From NCBI RefSeq assembly GCF_050003625.1, contig NC_134398.1, positions 63,434,891 through 63,498,890 on the forward strand: DNA of 64,000 bases, read 5' to 3'. The notes under the pieces were generated by a model. The model was not told the DNA's origin. It did no database searches and saw only the letters and a program-made list of their open reading frames with translations. Positions 23,211 to 35,638 of the stretch are shown here, piece after piece. How positions within the stretch are numbered: position 1 is the first letter of the stretch; every line of letters begins with the position of its first letter. Both the position numbers and the translations under genes were made by a program. Source of the DNA: Haematobia irritans (Eukaryota; Arthropoda; Insecta; Diptera; Muscidae).

Positions 23211-23838
23211 CACTGTGGAAAATTTCAAGAAAAATGTTGGTATTGATTCCGAGCCAAAGAAGCGGAGAATACAATTAAGGATACTTTTAAGACACAATTC
23301 TCTTTTAAATTAGGTTTTGTGTACTTGCTTCTAGGAAGCAAATTTAATTTTTTTTTTGGTTTTTCAACTTTTTTATTCATATTCTATCAAAGTCCTTTAA
23401 AACGAAATAACGACAACTTTATTTTCCAAATTCAGACTCGACTTCCACTAGAAATTATGCTATGTTTCAATTAAAAAACTTCTTTAAAATAAAGTGTTGA
23501 AAAACATGTCCTATATTTGAACGATATTTTGCTTTGTAGTCAAGATGCAAAAAGACAACAAATGTAAAGACAATTTCATTAATTTTAAAGAATTTTTCTG
23601 AATTATTAAAGTCAAGTTGACCTTATCCCAAAAATGTTTTCTTTCATGTTATGATACCCATTTTTAAGTCAAATCACTTAATTATAAGGACAATACGACT
23701 TCATTGAAAAGTTTATAGACTTTTGGACAAGGAAAAAAGCTTTATATTAGAGAAATGCGTCTTCTATGCTAAGCAAATTTTTCACTCGTATTTTAAAGAC
23801 ATGAAATCTTTGACCTCACGACAATATTTTTTTTAGTG
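23211..23838. mobile_element. CACTG MITE, family of 12896-13479, TA duplication
   Basis: Begins CACTGTGGAAAATTTC and ends ACAATATTTTTTTTAGTG, flanked by TA (23209-23210, 23839-23840). Interior collinear with 12896-13479. Confidence 0.8.
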
Positions 23839-25240
23839 TACAAACAAATAATGTTTTTGCATTAAAAATAAGTTCAATTTAGCGATATATACGGATTTTT
23901 TTTTCGGTGTAATACCATATGATGAAAACAGCTAAAAAAAGCGTATAAATTAAAAATTTTTTCCAATATCAAGTAGGGAAACATCAAAGAGAATTAAGTT
24001 TGTTTTGACTAGGAATCAATACCAAAAATCTTTAGTGTAAGGACAAAATCTTTGAAACCGACATTTCTTCAGTTCAAGGAAAAAAAGAATATTTTAATTA
24101 TATATAAATTTATAATCTGAGATTTAATTTTTCATTAAATTTTGGGACACGAATTTTCGTCTTTCGTCAAAGCCATATTTTTTTAAGTAAGGCAAAGTTT
24201 TCTTAAAGCAAAGAAAACGAAATAATCTTTCAATTAACTGAGATATTGAACATTTTGAGTATTTTGAAGTATCTGTTATAATTGGGATTTTTAAACGTAC
24301 ATTTATTTGTAAAATTTATCATTATAGGGAATAGGTTTAGTGCTAGATTACTGCCTAAAAAAGTATTTATTTTAAAGAACCAACTTCATTAAAACGTGTT
24401 AACGACAACTTAAATTTCGAAATACAGACTCGACTTCAAGTAGAAATTATACTGTGTTTCAAGTAAACATGGTCTTTAAAGTAAAGTTTTGAAACGCATG
24501 TCCCAATTTTAAACGAATTTTTGCGTTGTAGTCAAGATACAAAAAAATCAACAAATTTAAAAACGATTTCATTAATTTTGAAGAATGTTTCTGAATTAAT
24601 GGTAACTTGGCCTTAGTCAAACAAAATTTTCTTTCGTATAAAGATACCCATTTTGAAGTCGAATCACTTAACTATAAGGACAAAATGATTTAATTTAAAA
24701 GTTTATCGACTTTTGGACAACTTTATATCAGAGCAATGGTTACTTGGATCCAAAGATGTTGACTTTCTCTTAAGGATTTTGATATTGATTCCGAGCAACC
24801 TATTTAGCTTTATATCTAGGACCAATAAAATTAAAATTAGGATACAGATCTCATTTATGGAATTTTCATTCTCTTTTTACGATATTTTAATAAAGCTATT
24901 TTTTTTTTAATTCAAAAAAAGTTAAACCAAAGACACAAAATCCTCAAAATAAGTTTTAGTCTATATTTGAAGCGTTTTTATCTTAAATCTAAAGATTCAA
25001 TATTTCAGATAATTTAAGGACGATTTTTGAAATCAAAATTTTTTTCTTAACAGTAAGGAAAATTTGCTTTAGTTCAAAGACATACGACTTTAACGGAGGG
25101 AACAAAAATATCTTTGTTTTAATAAAAAGTTGTTTGAAGCAAATATTAAAAACTTTCATTCAATTAAAATTTCATTATTTCATTATTTACTTTAAAGAAT
25201 GTAAATTGCGCATCCTACCACGTAAATATTTTTTTCAGTG
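23839..25240. repeat. Degenerate relatives of the 12896-13479 MITE
   Basis: Contains gaatcaataccaaaaatc, gactcgacttcaagtagaaatta, gtcaagatacaaaaa and atttttttcagtgta in scrambled order, so at least two overlapping old copies. No coding sequence. Confidence 0.55.
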
Positions 25241-26709
25241 TACAAAGTCCTAATTGCGTTCGGAAGCAAAATAGAAATTAAAAACATTTAAATCTCTAAA
25301 GTAATTATATGTTACCTCGACATCTATTGACGTTTTTACACCTTCATCCCACTGTTATTCTAAAAACGAACATTAACAAGAAATTTTATCTAGGCTAAGA
25401 TGTATGATGATCTATATACCCTATGCAGTGCCTTAGTACACAACATGCTGTAGTTGTGGGTGAAGGTTTTCGAAGATGTCAAAATTGCTATTCCAATCCA
25501 TAAGTCTTGTTATGATTTGTAACCTCTTTGGCAGGTTGTTCCAGTATTTTGGCTCGTAAAGATGGCATCAAAGGATAACATTTTCACGTATTCCTTGAGT
25601 ACCATCACAAGCTGAATTAAATAAATAAAAAAACACTCTGTTGATGGTGATAATAATGACGATTTACACAGTTTGTTAATAAAATGTTTATGTTTTATTC
25701 TGCTGCTGTTGTTGCCGCCGTTGTTGCTACAGAGTTTGTTGGTGAATTAGAAAAAGTAAATATCATTAACAAAGTAAATATAATGAAATGTTCTTGCTCG
25801 AGCTGTTGTTGTTGTTTTCTTTATTCTTAAGACAGATGCGAGGCGACGCAATGGCAAAGTTTATAAATGAATGAATGTCTCAGGGAATTTAGAATGAGGT
25901 ACTTGCTGTCACTTATGTTAGTTTTAGTTAAAAAAAATCCAATGAGATGTATGCCAATATTTATTGTTTTGCTTCCAAAAGTTCGTGTTGAGAAATGTTG
26001 TTATTTTTCCTCCATTTTTAAATTTGAATGTTAAATGAGTTTTTAATGGTATAACGGCTGAAATATTACTATAAGGGATATACTATGATGAATTAGCACA
26101 CAAAGTATAAAATAGAGTAGGAAAAGGAAAGTTTTAAGGTTAGATGAGCTTGAGGAAATGAGACAGAATAATGTCATCCAAATATTAAAGACATTTATTT
26201 GAGGCATATTAAGTGAGTGAAATAAAGAAGATTGATTTATAAATTCCGAAAATATTAATTTTATCATAATCTTTTAGGAACCAGTCGAATACAACGTTAC
26301 TTTTAATATACGGCCCATAATAGGTACAACGGTAGAAAAACCTTCCTTATAATAACGATATTTGTCATTAAAGTTGAATTAGCGAAGCAATTTTATAAAT
26401 AAAAGCAAATTTTTGTTAATAATAATTTTTGTTAATAATATTAATAAGCATTTTCATTGTATTAATGAATATTTTACGTTATGACAATGAAAAGATTTCG
26501 TTGGCTCAATTTTAATGAAATTTTCTTTATCTGACATACTAATTTTTATATCCTCTACCATAGAATGGGAGTATACTAGCTTTGTCATTCCGTAGCAAAC
26601 TTTACACTGAAAAAAATATTTACATGATATTAAAGATTAAGCAACCTAAATTTTAGGATGATGCATATGAAGGACACATTTGTTTAAAATAATGAAATTT
26701 TAATTAAAA
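25241..26709. other. Mostly unassigned sequence, possibly single-copy
   Basis: Holds GTTGTTGTTG/GCTGCTG microsatellite words at 25690-25815 and a DINE terminal relic at 26551-26605 (tcctctaccatagaatggg). No complete gene is visible. Confidence 0.45.
25433..25566 (-). pseudogene. Short protein-like remnant, family unclear
   Basis: A minus-strand open stretch of about 43 codons ends with TAA at 25433-25435 and reads EPKYWNNLPKRLQIITRL. The WNNLP-type wording resembles C-terminal parts of some retroelement polyproteins. That is a weak impression, and no domain can be named. Confidence 0.25.
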
Positions 26710-27844
26710 CAAGTATATACGGCCGTAACTTCGGCCAGGCCGAATCTTATGTACCCTCCACCATGAATTGCGCAGAAACTTCTATGAAAGAATTTCATTC
26801 ACAATCGAATTACTTGGGTTGTAGTATCTTAAAACTTCTTAACATCGTTTTCAAAATTGTGAGTTAGTCCATACGCGGTATATATTAGACAAAAAAGTTA
26901 TGTATAGTTAAGTCTACAAATAATTAGGAATCGATATGGACTTTTTGCACGGTACGTAGAGAGCCAGAATTGAAATATGGGGGTCGCTTATATGGGGTCT
27001 ATATACAATTATGAACTTGATATGGACTAATTTTTGTATGATTGGGGATCGATTTATCTGAGAGCCATATATAAATATAGACCGAAATGGACCTCGTTAG
27101 GCATGGTTGTTAACGACCATATACTAGCACAATGTACTAAATTTCAACTCACTCGGGTGAAATGTGCTCCTCCAAGAGTTTATATGGGGCTATATATGAT
27201 TATGGACTGATATGGACCACTTTTGGCATGGTTGTTAAATATCATATACGATCACCACGTACAAAATTTCAAGCAGATCGGATGAATTTTGCTTCTCCAA
27301 AAGGCACCGGAGGTCAAATCTGGTGATCGGTTTATATGGGAGCTATATATAATTATGGGCTGCATGGTTGTTAGAGACCATATACTAACACCATGTACCC
27401 AATTTCAGTCGGATCGGATGAAATTTGCATTTCTTAGAGGCTCCGCAAGCCAAATCGGGGGATCGGTTTATATGTGGCCTATATATAATTATGGACCGTT
27501 GTGTACCAATTTTTGCATGATTGTTAGAAATCATATACTAACACCATGTACCAAATTTCAGCGGGATCGGATGAAATTTGCTTCTCTTAGAGGATTCGCA
27601 AGCCAAATTTGGGGGTCCGTTTATATGGGGGCTATACGTAAAAATGGACCGATATGGCCCATTTGCAATACCATTCGACCGACATCAATAACAACTACTT
27701 GTGGACGTACGGACATGCTCAGATCGACTCAGAATTTCACCACGACCCAGAATATATATACTTTATGGGGTCTTAGACCAGTATTTCGATGTGTTACAAA
27801 CGGAATGACAAAGGATCGGGGGTATCCTATGGTGGAGGGTATAA
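26710..27844 (+). mobile_element. DINE/Helentron-like element, subfamily I
   Basis: 5' end CAAGTATATACGGCCGTAAC, then TGTACCCTCCACCAT; 3' end ATGGTGGAGGGTATAA. The interior has tandem repeats of about 180 bp (gatcggtttatatggg, ttagagaccatatacta, ccaaatttcag). No coding capacity; the long open frame through the repeats is a by-product of repeat length. Confidence 0.78.
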
Positions 27845-29602
27845 TAAAGATTTTAATAAAACAAGTAAGTAAAGTAGAAAGTCGGGCGGGGCCGACTATA
27901 TCATACCCTAAACCACCATTACAGAATTAGTAATCATAAGCATTTGAGGGGTAACATATAGGTCTGGGCGATAAACCGCAGTTGCATATTTAAGAAAATT
28001 AAGGGGTACATGTCTATGGGTGCTTTGTGTCAATTTGACTATAGCTCATAGTCAATGTTGCCACGGAAAATGTTCGGTTTACCCTACAAGGACACAAAAA
28101 GTTCCCTACTTTCCCATACATTCCCAAACAATTTTCCCTACTATATTTTTCGTTAAATTTAAAAAAAAAATTTACAAAACAAAAATGGTTCTAAGTACTT
28201 TATTATCTTAAAACATGAATATGCAACGTATATAACTTAGAATATAAATTTGTATTACCACCACGGTTGCCACAGTTGGTAGAATTCTACCCAAATTAGT
28301 AATCTTTTTTGTAAAAGCTCTATAAAAATAAAACTTTGGAAAAAGTTTCTATAAACAAATTTTTGTGAGAAATTGTTCTATAGAAATAAAATTTTGACAA
28401 TAAATTCTATAGAAATAAAATTTTGAGAAAAAATTCCACAGAAATAAAATTTAGAGAAAAATTTTTATAGAAATAATATTTTGAAAAAAATTTCAATAGA
28501 AATACAATTTTGGCAAAATGTTCTATAGAAATAAAATGTTGACAAAATTCTCTACACACAGAAAAAAAGTGTCTTGTAAATTTAAGGACCATTTTGACTT
28601 CCACATAGTTCAACAAATTTACTGTAATATAGTTCATTTTTCGTAACCACAACGAAAATTAACTTAGCTAAAGGAAAACTTATAAAAATTCAGTAAATGT
28701 TTTTTAGTTCACTAACTACGAAATGGGAAGGATTTTTCCTTAAATAAATTTCCAACACAGTAGTTAATGCATCGTTGATTCTATTATAAAAATACATGGG
28801 CAATATAAAAATCTTACTACGAAATGTAGACAATTTACTAAGAAAAAATTTTGTATGGAAAAAAATTTTTGTAGTAAAAATTAACTTAACGACATTACCG
28901 ATTCGTATGATGGCTACCTACAGATTATTTCCCTTTTTATTATAAGTTGGAGTGTTTTTCCTCACATTGAAAATTGTAGATAAAGTAGAATAAAAAGTAG
29001 TTAATATAATCCTTGCCGGGTGTATATCATTTTTTATAGATTCCTCATAGATTTGGTATATATTTTACCTTAACTTATAGATAGAATTCAAACTAATCAA
29101 TAAACGTGCTACTGGAAAATGTGAGTGCATCATGTGAGGGAGTTTTTAAGAGACATTTTGTGTATATCTCGTATGATTGTTTGTGTTTGTTATTGCGTCA
29201 TTTATGCTGTTGTTGGTTGTTTTGATTCTAGAGACAATGGAATGATCCTTGTGTGTTGTTGGTATCTTTTGTGGTGAGAGTTGTTTTCTTGCAATAGCGA
29301 GATCAGAAAGGGATCGTGTGTGTGTGGAGTTGTTTTTCTTTACGGAGTTGTTTTTCTTTATGGCTATTTGTGTCTTTGAGTTTTATTGTTGCATTCAGTT
29401 ATGTTGATGCATTTATGAAGTGCTCACGTGGTTTTAATTTTGCAAAATTGTACGTGAAACATTTTATAAACTGAGAAGTGAATGATGTGATGTTAGAGTA
29501 ATCAGAAACGCTTTTTATTGATAAAAAACAAATAACAGATTAAGGAACTGTATATTTCAGTTAATAGTTTAAAATTAGTGCGGATTTTTAATTGATTTAC
29601 AT

Positions 29603-29713
29603 AAAAAATATACAACATGAGTGGTAATAGGATTATCTATATTTATTCTACATCTGGATCACAGGTTGGAGATGCAACCATGTTTTTGAATCTATATTTT
29701 TTATGTTACAGCA
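29603..29713 (+). other. Possible upstream coding segment of the cassette
   Basis: Contains an ATG in a good context (caacATGAGTGG) followed by an open stretch (MSGNRIIYIYSTSGSQVGD). In the sister copy at 17843 the same ATG frame runs to CAG|GTGAGT, where the MITE tip supplies a splice donor. The phase into the next exon does not fit simply, so linkage to 30019-30382 is unproven. Confidence 0.3.
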
Positions 29714-29721
29714 ATTCCTAC

Positions 29722-29941
29722 AGGTGAGTACTAAGTTCGAGTTTAGACGCTAAAAATAAAAATAAATTACTAAGAAAAGTGTAAAATTGTACGTCTTCCG
29801 ATACAAATTTAAATATAACTTGATGGAGAATAGCCCAAACCAAGTTTTTTATAAAGATTATTTTTTTATAATGGATTATTAAAGAAAACGTATCATGAAA
29901 ATTGCGATTTTAGCCTCTAAACTCGAACTTAATATCCACCT
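29722..29941. mobile_element. Splice-tipped MITE, orthologous to 17950-18154
   Basis: AGGTGAGTACTAAGTTCG at the left; inverted AGGTGGATATTAAGTTCG at the right. Same location relative to the host element as in copy 1. Confidence 0.75.
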
Positions 29942-30018
29942 TAAATACTAAATGCTATACTGACAATTGGAAATTATGTCTAATTTTTTTTTTCATTTTT
30001 TATTTCAAATATATTCTG

Positions 30019-30382
30019 AGAATAATTTCAAAAACGTCCCATTAGTCCATGGATATGATTTCAATAACGTACCAACTGGATTTTTCAATGTGGTAAGTTT
30101 TCTATAAACGGTATTTTGTCCGTTTTTAATAAAACTAAAATTTAAATTTATTAAAAATTATTATTTTCACTTGCAGGTAAACAGGTCTTGTAATGGTATT
30201 TTTTTGAATATTCTTACTGTTTAATGCTAATTAAGCTGATATCCTTATTGGCTCTAGGAAACACTCTTGAAAACCGTAAGTTAAAAATCAATATGAACGA
30301 TAGAATTTGATATTTTTCTTATATTTTGTATAACTTTGCAATTTCAGATGCTTATAAGACAAATCCGCCCAACAAAAGTTAG
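30019..30382 (+). CDS. 3' part of an unknown micro-exon gene carried by a transposon
   Basis: Exons 30019-30092 (74 nt), 30177-30195 (19 nt), 30258-30275 (18 nt) and 30348-30382. Introns start GTAAGT, GTATTT and GTAAGT and end TTGCAG, CTCTAG and TTTCAG. The 62-bp middle intron has a TGCTAAT branch-point word. Joined, the frame stays open across all four exons to TAG at 30380-30382. It reads NNFKNVPLVHGYDF, then NVPTGFFNV, then VNRSCNGNTLEN, then HAYKTNPPNKS. The acceptor of the first exon is CTG here but CAG in copy 1. Between copies the last exon differs by an in-frame 3 nt. No known domain is recognised and the upstream exons are uncertain. Not a transposase by any motif I can see. Confidence 0.5.
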
Positions 30383-32366
30383 CCAAAATCGATGAAATTG
30401 GACAATTAATATATCTTTCATCTGGATAGAAAACATGGAAATTTAAATTAATTAGTTTAGTCCTAATAACGTAGAATATTACTCTTTTGAAGAAGCAATT
30501 ACTAACTACCGACAAGTAACTGCATCCAACGTACTAATAAAAATATTTCCTTTATTGTATATCATAAACCATAGTTTTGTGTAATATAATAATAATTTTT
30601 TGGAATAAAATACTGGTGGTTATAGAAAATTTACTTGTTTTGTACGAAAAATGTATTAGTTGTATACAGGCTTGTTGTACCTTTGATTCCTCAATTTCTC
30701 TACTTTTTTGAAAATTATACCGACAAACAGTTTATTTCAAACCAATTTCTTAATACAGGTTTCCCAAAAAATTGTTCATTTTTCCGGATAGCAGGAATAT
30801 TTTGAATGAGTTTAACTATATTCTTCCCACAGCATAGTAATAATGAACTAAAATACGATGCAATACATGAACTAATTTATAAGAAAATCATGAACTTATC
30901 TAGATGAAAAAAATCTTTGGCGCCAAATCATGGTCATTCTTACTATGGGTTAGTTCATTTTTCATAAAAAATAGTAAACTTTTTTTTCGGTGCAGGAATA
31001 AAGTTTACATATAGGGAATTTCCCCTACTTCTAGCAACACTGGGTGTGTTGATATTGCGCCTACGGGGTTAGTATGCCACTAATATTGAGCCCATTATTA
31101 AAAAAGAGAAAATCGTTAAATTAGTGTGGGTAATAAACACAAATTTGTAAAAATCGAGTACTATTCTTATGTAAGAGCTACAAGTACGTATAAGTACGAT
31201 CGGCTAGTACATCAAAATTTGAAATTTAAGTAACATTGGTTAATAAATAAGAGTACTATGGCCAAATTTGGGAAAATCGAGCGATGCATATATATATGGA
31301 AGCTATATCTAAATCTGAACCAATTTGCATAATATTTTGCGGGTTTGATTAATACCACAAAAGGTTACCTTGTGCAAGATTTGAGTAGGATCAGTTAAGA
31401 AATGAGGCCTGTATGGTCAAACATAAGGTTATTAGGGGCGAATTTTTCAAAATCGGGTGTTACATATATGGGAGCTATATCTACATCTGAACCGATTTCG
31501 ATGAAATTTTGCACATATAGTTAGTACTATAGAGGACTGGATCTAGCCAACTTTTAGTAAGATCGGTTAATAAATAACGGTTCTATGGCCAAATTTGGGA
31601 AAATCTGGCTATACATATGTATGGGAGCTATATCTAAATCTGAACCGATTTCGATGATTTTTGCACATATAGTTAATGCTACAGAAGACTACATTTAGCC
31701 AAATTTGAGTAAGATCGCTTGATAAATAAGGGTTTTATGGCCAAATTTAGAAAAATTGGGCGGTACATATATATGGGAGCTATAGCTAAATCTGAACCGA
31801 TTTCGATGATTTTTTGCACATATAGTTAGTGCTATAGAAGATTATATTTAGCCAAATTTGAGTAAGATCGGTTGATAAATAAAGGTTTTGTGGCCAAATT
31901 TGGGAAAATCGGGCGATACATATATATGAGAGCTATATCTAAATCTGAATCGATTAGGATGAAATTTTGCAGACTTGAAGGGCGTTGGAAAAGATTACCT
32001 TTTGCTAAATTTGGTGAAGATCCGTTTGAAAAAAAGCGCAACGTGACCCCATTTGTCGAAATCGGGCGGTACATATATATGGGAGCTATATCTAAATTTG
32101 ATCCGATTTGTTCGAAATTCAATAGCGTTCGTCCTTGTGCCCAAAAAACTGCCTGTACCAAATTTCATCAAAATCGGTTAATAATTGTGACCGGACAACA
32201 AATACATGGACAGACGGACGGACACCAAGCGCTAGATCGACTCAGGAGGTGATTCTGAGTCGATCGGTATATATTTTATGGGGTCTAAAATCAATATTTC
32301 TGGTAGGTACATTTTTTGGCCGATCAAACTTATTATACCCTGACCACTATGTGGTTTAGGGTATAA

Positions 32367-33092
32367 TTATTAAATTTAGGCACAAATCTTGGAAAATTGG
32401 GTACCTCGATTAAAGTCGAATAAAAGTCTTCGAACTAAGGAAAAGTTTCCCTACTGTAAAGAAACACATTTGTGATTTAAAGAATTCGTCCCTATATTAA
32501 TTGAAATATTGAATCTTTAGATTTAATACAAAAACTCTTCAAATATAGGCTAAGACTTCTTTGGAGAATTTATCATCTTTATTTTTTTTTTTTGAAATAA
32601 TTAAACAATTTTTACTTTGAAGTAACCGTTATAATTTGGCATTTGTTTGTACTTGAATAGCATTATTAATATACAGCGAAAGAGAATGAAAATTCGATAA
32701 ATGAGATCTGTACCCTAATTTTAATATTATTGATCTTAGATTTAAAGTCAGATAGGTAGTTGAAAACTGTTTTTATTTTAAAGAAGCCGCATGATTGGCT
32801 CGTAATCAATACCAAACCCTTAAGGGCCTTAGATAAAAATATTTGGATTCAAGCAAACTTTTCTTGAGTGTACATTAGTATATACCCTCTAAGAACCCAA
32901 CTTTATCGGTCCTAAGTTATATATAGCTCTTGGAGGAGCAAATGTCATGCGATTATCTAGATCAGATGAAATTTGCTCCTCCACACGCAGAGAAGTAATA
33001 AGATTACCTTAAACATGTTTCAAAAGCAAATTACTTTCTTTTTGGTGGTAACACGTAAAATTTTTCTTTATCTTGGCAAGCATGTTATGTTA
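32367..33092. other. Repeat relics, no gene
   Basis: 32430-32880 contains relatives of the 12896-13479 MITE (cgtaatcaataccaaaccc, ttgagtgta). 32880-32985 is a DINE-like scrap (tatatagctcttggaggagc). A CACGCAGAGAAG word at 32986 may be the end of another CAC...GTG element. Confidence 0.45.
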
Positions 33093-34393
33093 AAGGGTGA
33101 TACGGTCAAAATTTGGTCAAGGAAAACGCGTGTAAATCGGTGAAATCGTTTATTTAAAATATCAAATTAAATTTATTTTTCAAGTTCAATTAGTATAAAA
33201 TTCAGGAAAAATATTCAGTTAGGCTTTCGCTTTTCAAAATCCGAATTGCCAGGCCTCACGCTTGACACCTGCCATCAGATTTTGTACAGCCACCTTGTCC
33301 ACCTTCTTCGCCGCAGAAAGCCAGTTTGCCTTGAACTGCTGCTCGTCCTTAGCAGTTTTTTGGTCTTCTTTAGGTTCCGCTTGACAATAGCCCAGTATTT
33401 CTCAATTGGGCGGAGCTCTGGCGTGTTGGGAGGGTTCTTGTCCTTGGGAACCACCTGCACGTTGTTGGCGGCGTACCACTCCATGGCCTTTTTACCGTAA
33501 TGGCAAGATGCCAAATCCGGCCAAAACTGTATGGAACAACCGTGTTTCTTCAGGAAAGGCAGCAGACGTTTATTCAAACACTCTTTCACGTAAATTTCTT
33601 GGTTGACAGTCCCGGAAGCTATGAAAATGCTGCTTTTCAAGCCACAGGTACAGATGGCTTGCCAAACCAGATATTTCTTTGCGAACTTTGACAGTTTTAT
33701 GTGCTTGAAAATATCTGCTACCTTTCCCCTTCCTTTTGCCGTATAAAACTCCTGTCCCGGAAGTTGCTTGTAGTCGGCTTTGACGTAGGTATCGTCGTCC
33801 ATTACCACGCAGTCAAACTTCGTCAGCATCGTCGTGTACAGCCTCCGGGATCGCGCTTTGGCCGTCGTATTTTGTTTATCATCGCGATTTGGAGTCACTA
33901 CCTTCTTGTAAGTCGATAGTCATGCTCGTTTTTTGGCTCGATGCACGGTTGTAGACGATACACCCAGCTTATTTGGGGCATATCGGAGAGAGAGGTTAGG
34001 GTTTCGCTTGAAACTACCGGCAACTCTCTTTGTCGTCTCAGCGGCTTCCGGTTTTCGATTTCCCCCCGATCCAGACTTCCTGTCTGTCGACAAACGTTCC
34101 CCAAACACTTTAATTACATTTGTAACGGTTGATTTGGCAACTTTTAGCGATTTTGCCAGCTTTGCGTGCGAGTAGCTCGGATTTTCGCGATGCGCGAGCA
34201 AAATTTTGATACGCTGCTCTTCTTGCTTGGACGGCATTTTGACAACTGAAGAGTGAATTCCAAAATCAAAATAGGAGCAACATTCTACACACACACACAC
34301 CTTAAAAATGAGGGGTGTTCAGGTTTTTTTAAATGCAAAATTGAAAGAAATACTACAAGTTTATATTGACCAAATTTTGACCGTATCACCCTT
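33093..34393 (-). mobile_element. Near-intact mariner-like element, 1301 bp
   Basis: Perfect 28-bp terminal inverted repeats (33093-33120, 34366-34393) begin AAGGGTGATACGGTC, with TA on both sides (33091-33092, 34394-34395). It sits inside the 3' end of a Tc1 element. Confidence 0.92.
33234..34237 (-). pseudogene. DD37E-type Tc1/mariner transposase with two lesions
   Basis: I start at the ATG giving MPSKQEEQRIKILLAH (34237). An N-terminal helix-turn-helix (YSHAKLAKSLKVAKSTVTNV) and a second one (LRYAPNKLGVSSTTVHRAKK) precede the catalytic core. The core has D in MDDDTYVKAD, D in FWPDLASCHY and E in PELRPIEKYW, with 37 residues between the last two by my count. Lesions: an in-frame TGA at 33920-33922, and a 1-nt deletion in a T-run at 33356-33361 that shifts the C-terminus out of frame. 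The tail AVQNLMAGVKREAWQFGF is readable in the other frame, to TGA at 33234-33236. Such elements are cut-and-paste transposons; this copy cannot make its enzyme. Confidence 0.88.
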
Positions 34394-34395
34394 TA

Positions 34396-35122
34396 TGTGG
34401 CATAGAGTTTACCAACTTCTCTGATGTTATTTTCGCCATTCTGTCTGCATGACACTTCGTAACATCTCCTTGCTGGTTATAATATGCTGACGAATTCGTG
34501 GCTCTAATAAATAACAAAGATTCTCAATGGGGATGAGATCTGGTGATTGGGATGGTGTTTTAAGCTGCTTTGGTGTATTATACAGAAGCCAAAGTCTGAC
34601 AACCTCTGATGTATGCTTTGGATCGTTATTTTGTTGTAACCAAGATGTCGTTGCTAACCCTAGAGAGAAGTTCACCAATGTGGTATCACAATGGACTGAA
34701 TAGTCTAAGTGAGCCTGATACATCGGGCTGCCACCTAACCTAACCTAACCCTAGTTTAGCAGCACTTGTTTCCATTTTTTTTTTAATGTTGAGATAACCC
34801 CATTTATCCATTTCGAATACAATAAAATCTAATTGACCAACTCCACTAGCAGCCATACACCCCCACACCATAACTCCACCACCTCCGTGTTTCACTGTTC
34901 CAACCAAATTTTGTTTTTCCAGCTCAGTTCCGGCCTTGCGCCACACTATTTGCCGACCTTTTATACCAAAAATACAGAATTTGCTCTCGTCGGAGAAAAT
35001 AAATTGTTTCCAAAATTCTGGAGGCTTATTGATGAAAGAATAAGCGAATTCAATACGCTTTTGTCAGTTTATGAATGAAATATACGACTTTCTTCGAGCA
35101 ACTCTTGCATGAAATCCTTTTT
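34396..35122 (-). pseudogene. Tc1 transposase, C-terminal half, with SINE tail inserted
   Basis: On the minus strand from 35106: KKGFHARVARRKSYISFIN, a stop, QKRIEFAYSF, FSDESKFCIFG (first catalytic D), HGGGGVMVWGCMAASG. After the SINE tail: LQQNNDPKHTSEVVRLW and SPDLIPIENL. Tc1 enzymes have QDND where this copy has QNND, so the second catalytic aspartate is replaced. The 34-residue spacing to the final E matches DD34E. It is cut on the right by a DINE-like element and on the left by the DD37E mariner. The N-terminal half is at 37736-38010. Confidence 0.85.
34664..34745 (+). mobile_element. SINE 3' tail inserted in Tc1
   Basis: Only the last 80 or so bases of the SINE (agttcaccaatgtgg, gactgaatagtctaagtgag, gatacatcgggctgcc) and CCTAACCTAA. 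Flanked by taaccctag at 34655-34663 and 34746-34754. A severely 5'-truncated but genuine insertion. Confidence 0.88.
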
Positions 35123-35638
35123 TTATACCCTAAACCACATAGTGGTCAGGGTATAATAATTTAGATCTGCCAAAAAAAGTGCCTACCAGAAATATTGATT
35201 TTAGACCCCATAAAATATATACCGATCGACTCAGAATCACCTCCTGAGTCGATCTATCGCTTGGTGTCCGTCTGTCCATGTATTTGTTGTTCGTAGGATT
35301 CCGGTCGCAATTATTAACCGCTTGATGAAATTCGGTATATGGCGTTTTTCTGGGCCAAGGACGAACGCTATTGAATTTGGGAAAAATCGGATCAACCTTT
35401 TTTTGACCATAGTGGCCTTATTTATTAACCAATCCTACTAAAAGTTAGCACGAGGTAGTCTGCTGATATATCAACCAAATCTGCAAAACATAATCCAAAT
35501 CGGTTCAGATTTAGATATGTCCCCATTTTTCAAAAGTTTTCTATTATAACTTTATTTCTGGCCATAATATTCTTATTTATTTCCTGATCTTACTAAAAAT
35601 TAGCACAAGGTAACCTTTTATGGTTTGAAGCAAACCTG

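Larger units (their letters stand above)
28557..30992 (+). mobile_element. CAC...GTG element with micro-exon cargo (copy 2, uninterrupted)
   Basis: Begins CACAGAAAAAAAGTGTC and ends AAACTTTTTTTTCGGTG, flanked by CA (28555-28556, 30993-30994). Collinear with 14152-19234 but without the inner element, so it gives the native length of 2436 bp. Confidence 0.88.
27862..32366 (+). mobile_element. DINE/Helentron-like element, subfamily III, with insertion
   Basis: 5' end CAAGTAAGTAAAGTAGAAAG then CATACCCTAAACCAC; 3' end hairpin TATACCCTGACCAC/GTGGTTTAGGGTATAA. The 28557-30992 element is inserted in a TTCTATAGAAATAAAA-type array. Tandem repeats at 31260-32170 use wording such as gggagctatatctaaatctg and end with a gacggacgg tract. 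Confidence 0.78.

Noticed and set aside
29603..30018. Direct joining of the MSGNRIIYIY open frame to the four-exon cassette
   Set aside because: The phase gives an immediate stop after splicing at the only good donor; kept only as a possible upstream segment.
33246..34175. Several plus-strand open frames of 60-84 codons
   Set aside because: Antisense shadows of the DD37E transposase.
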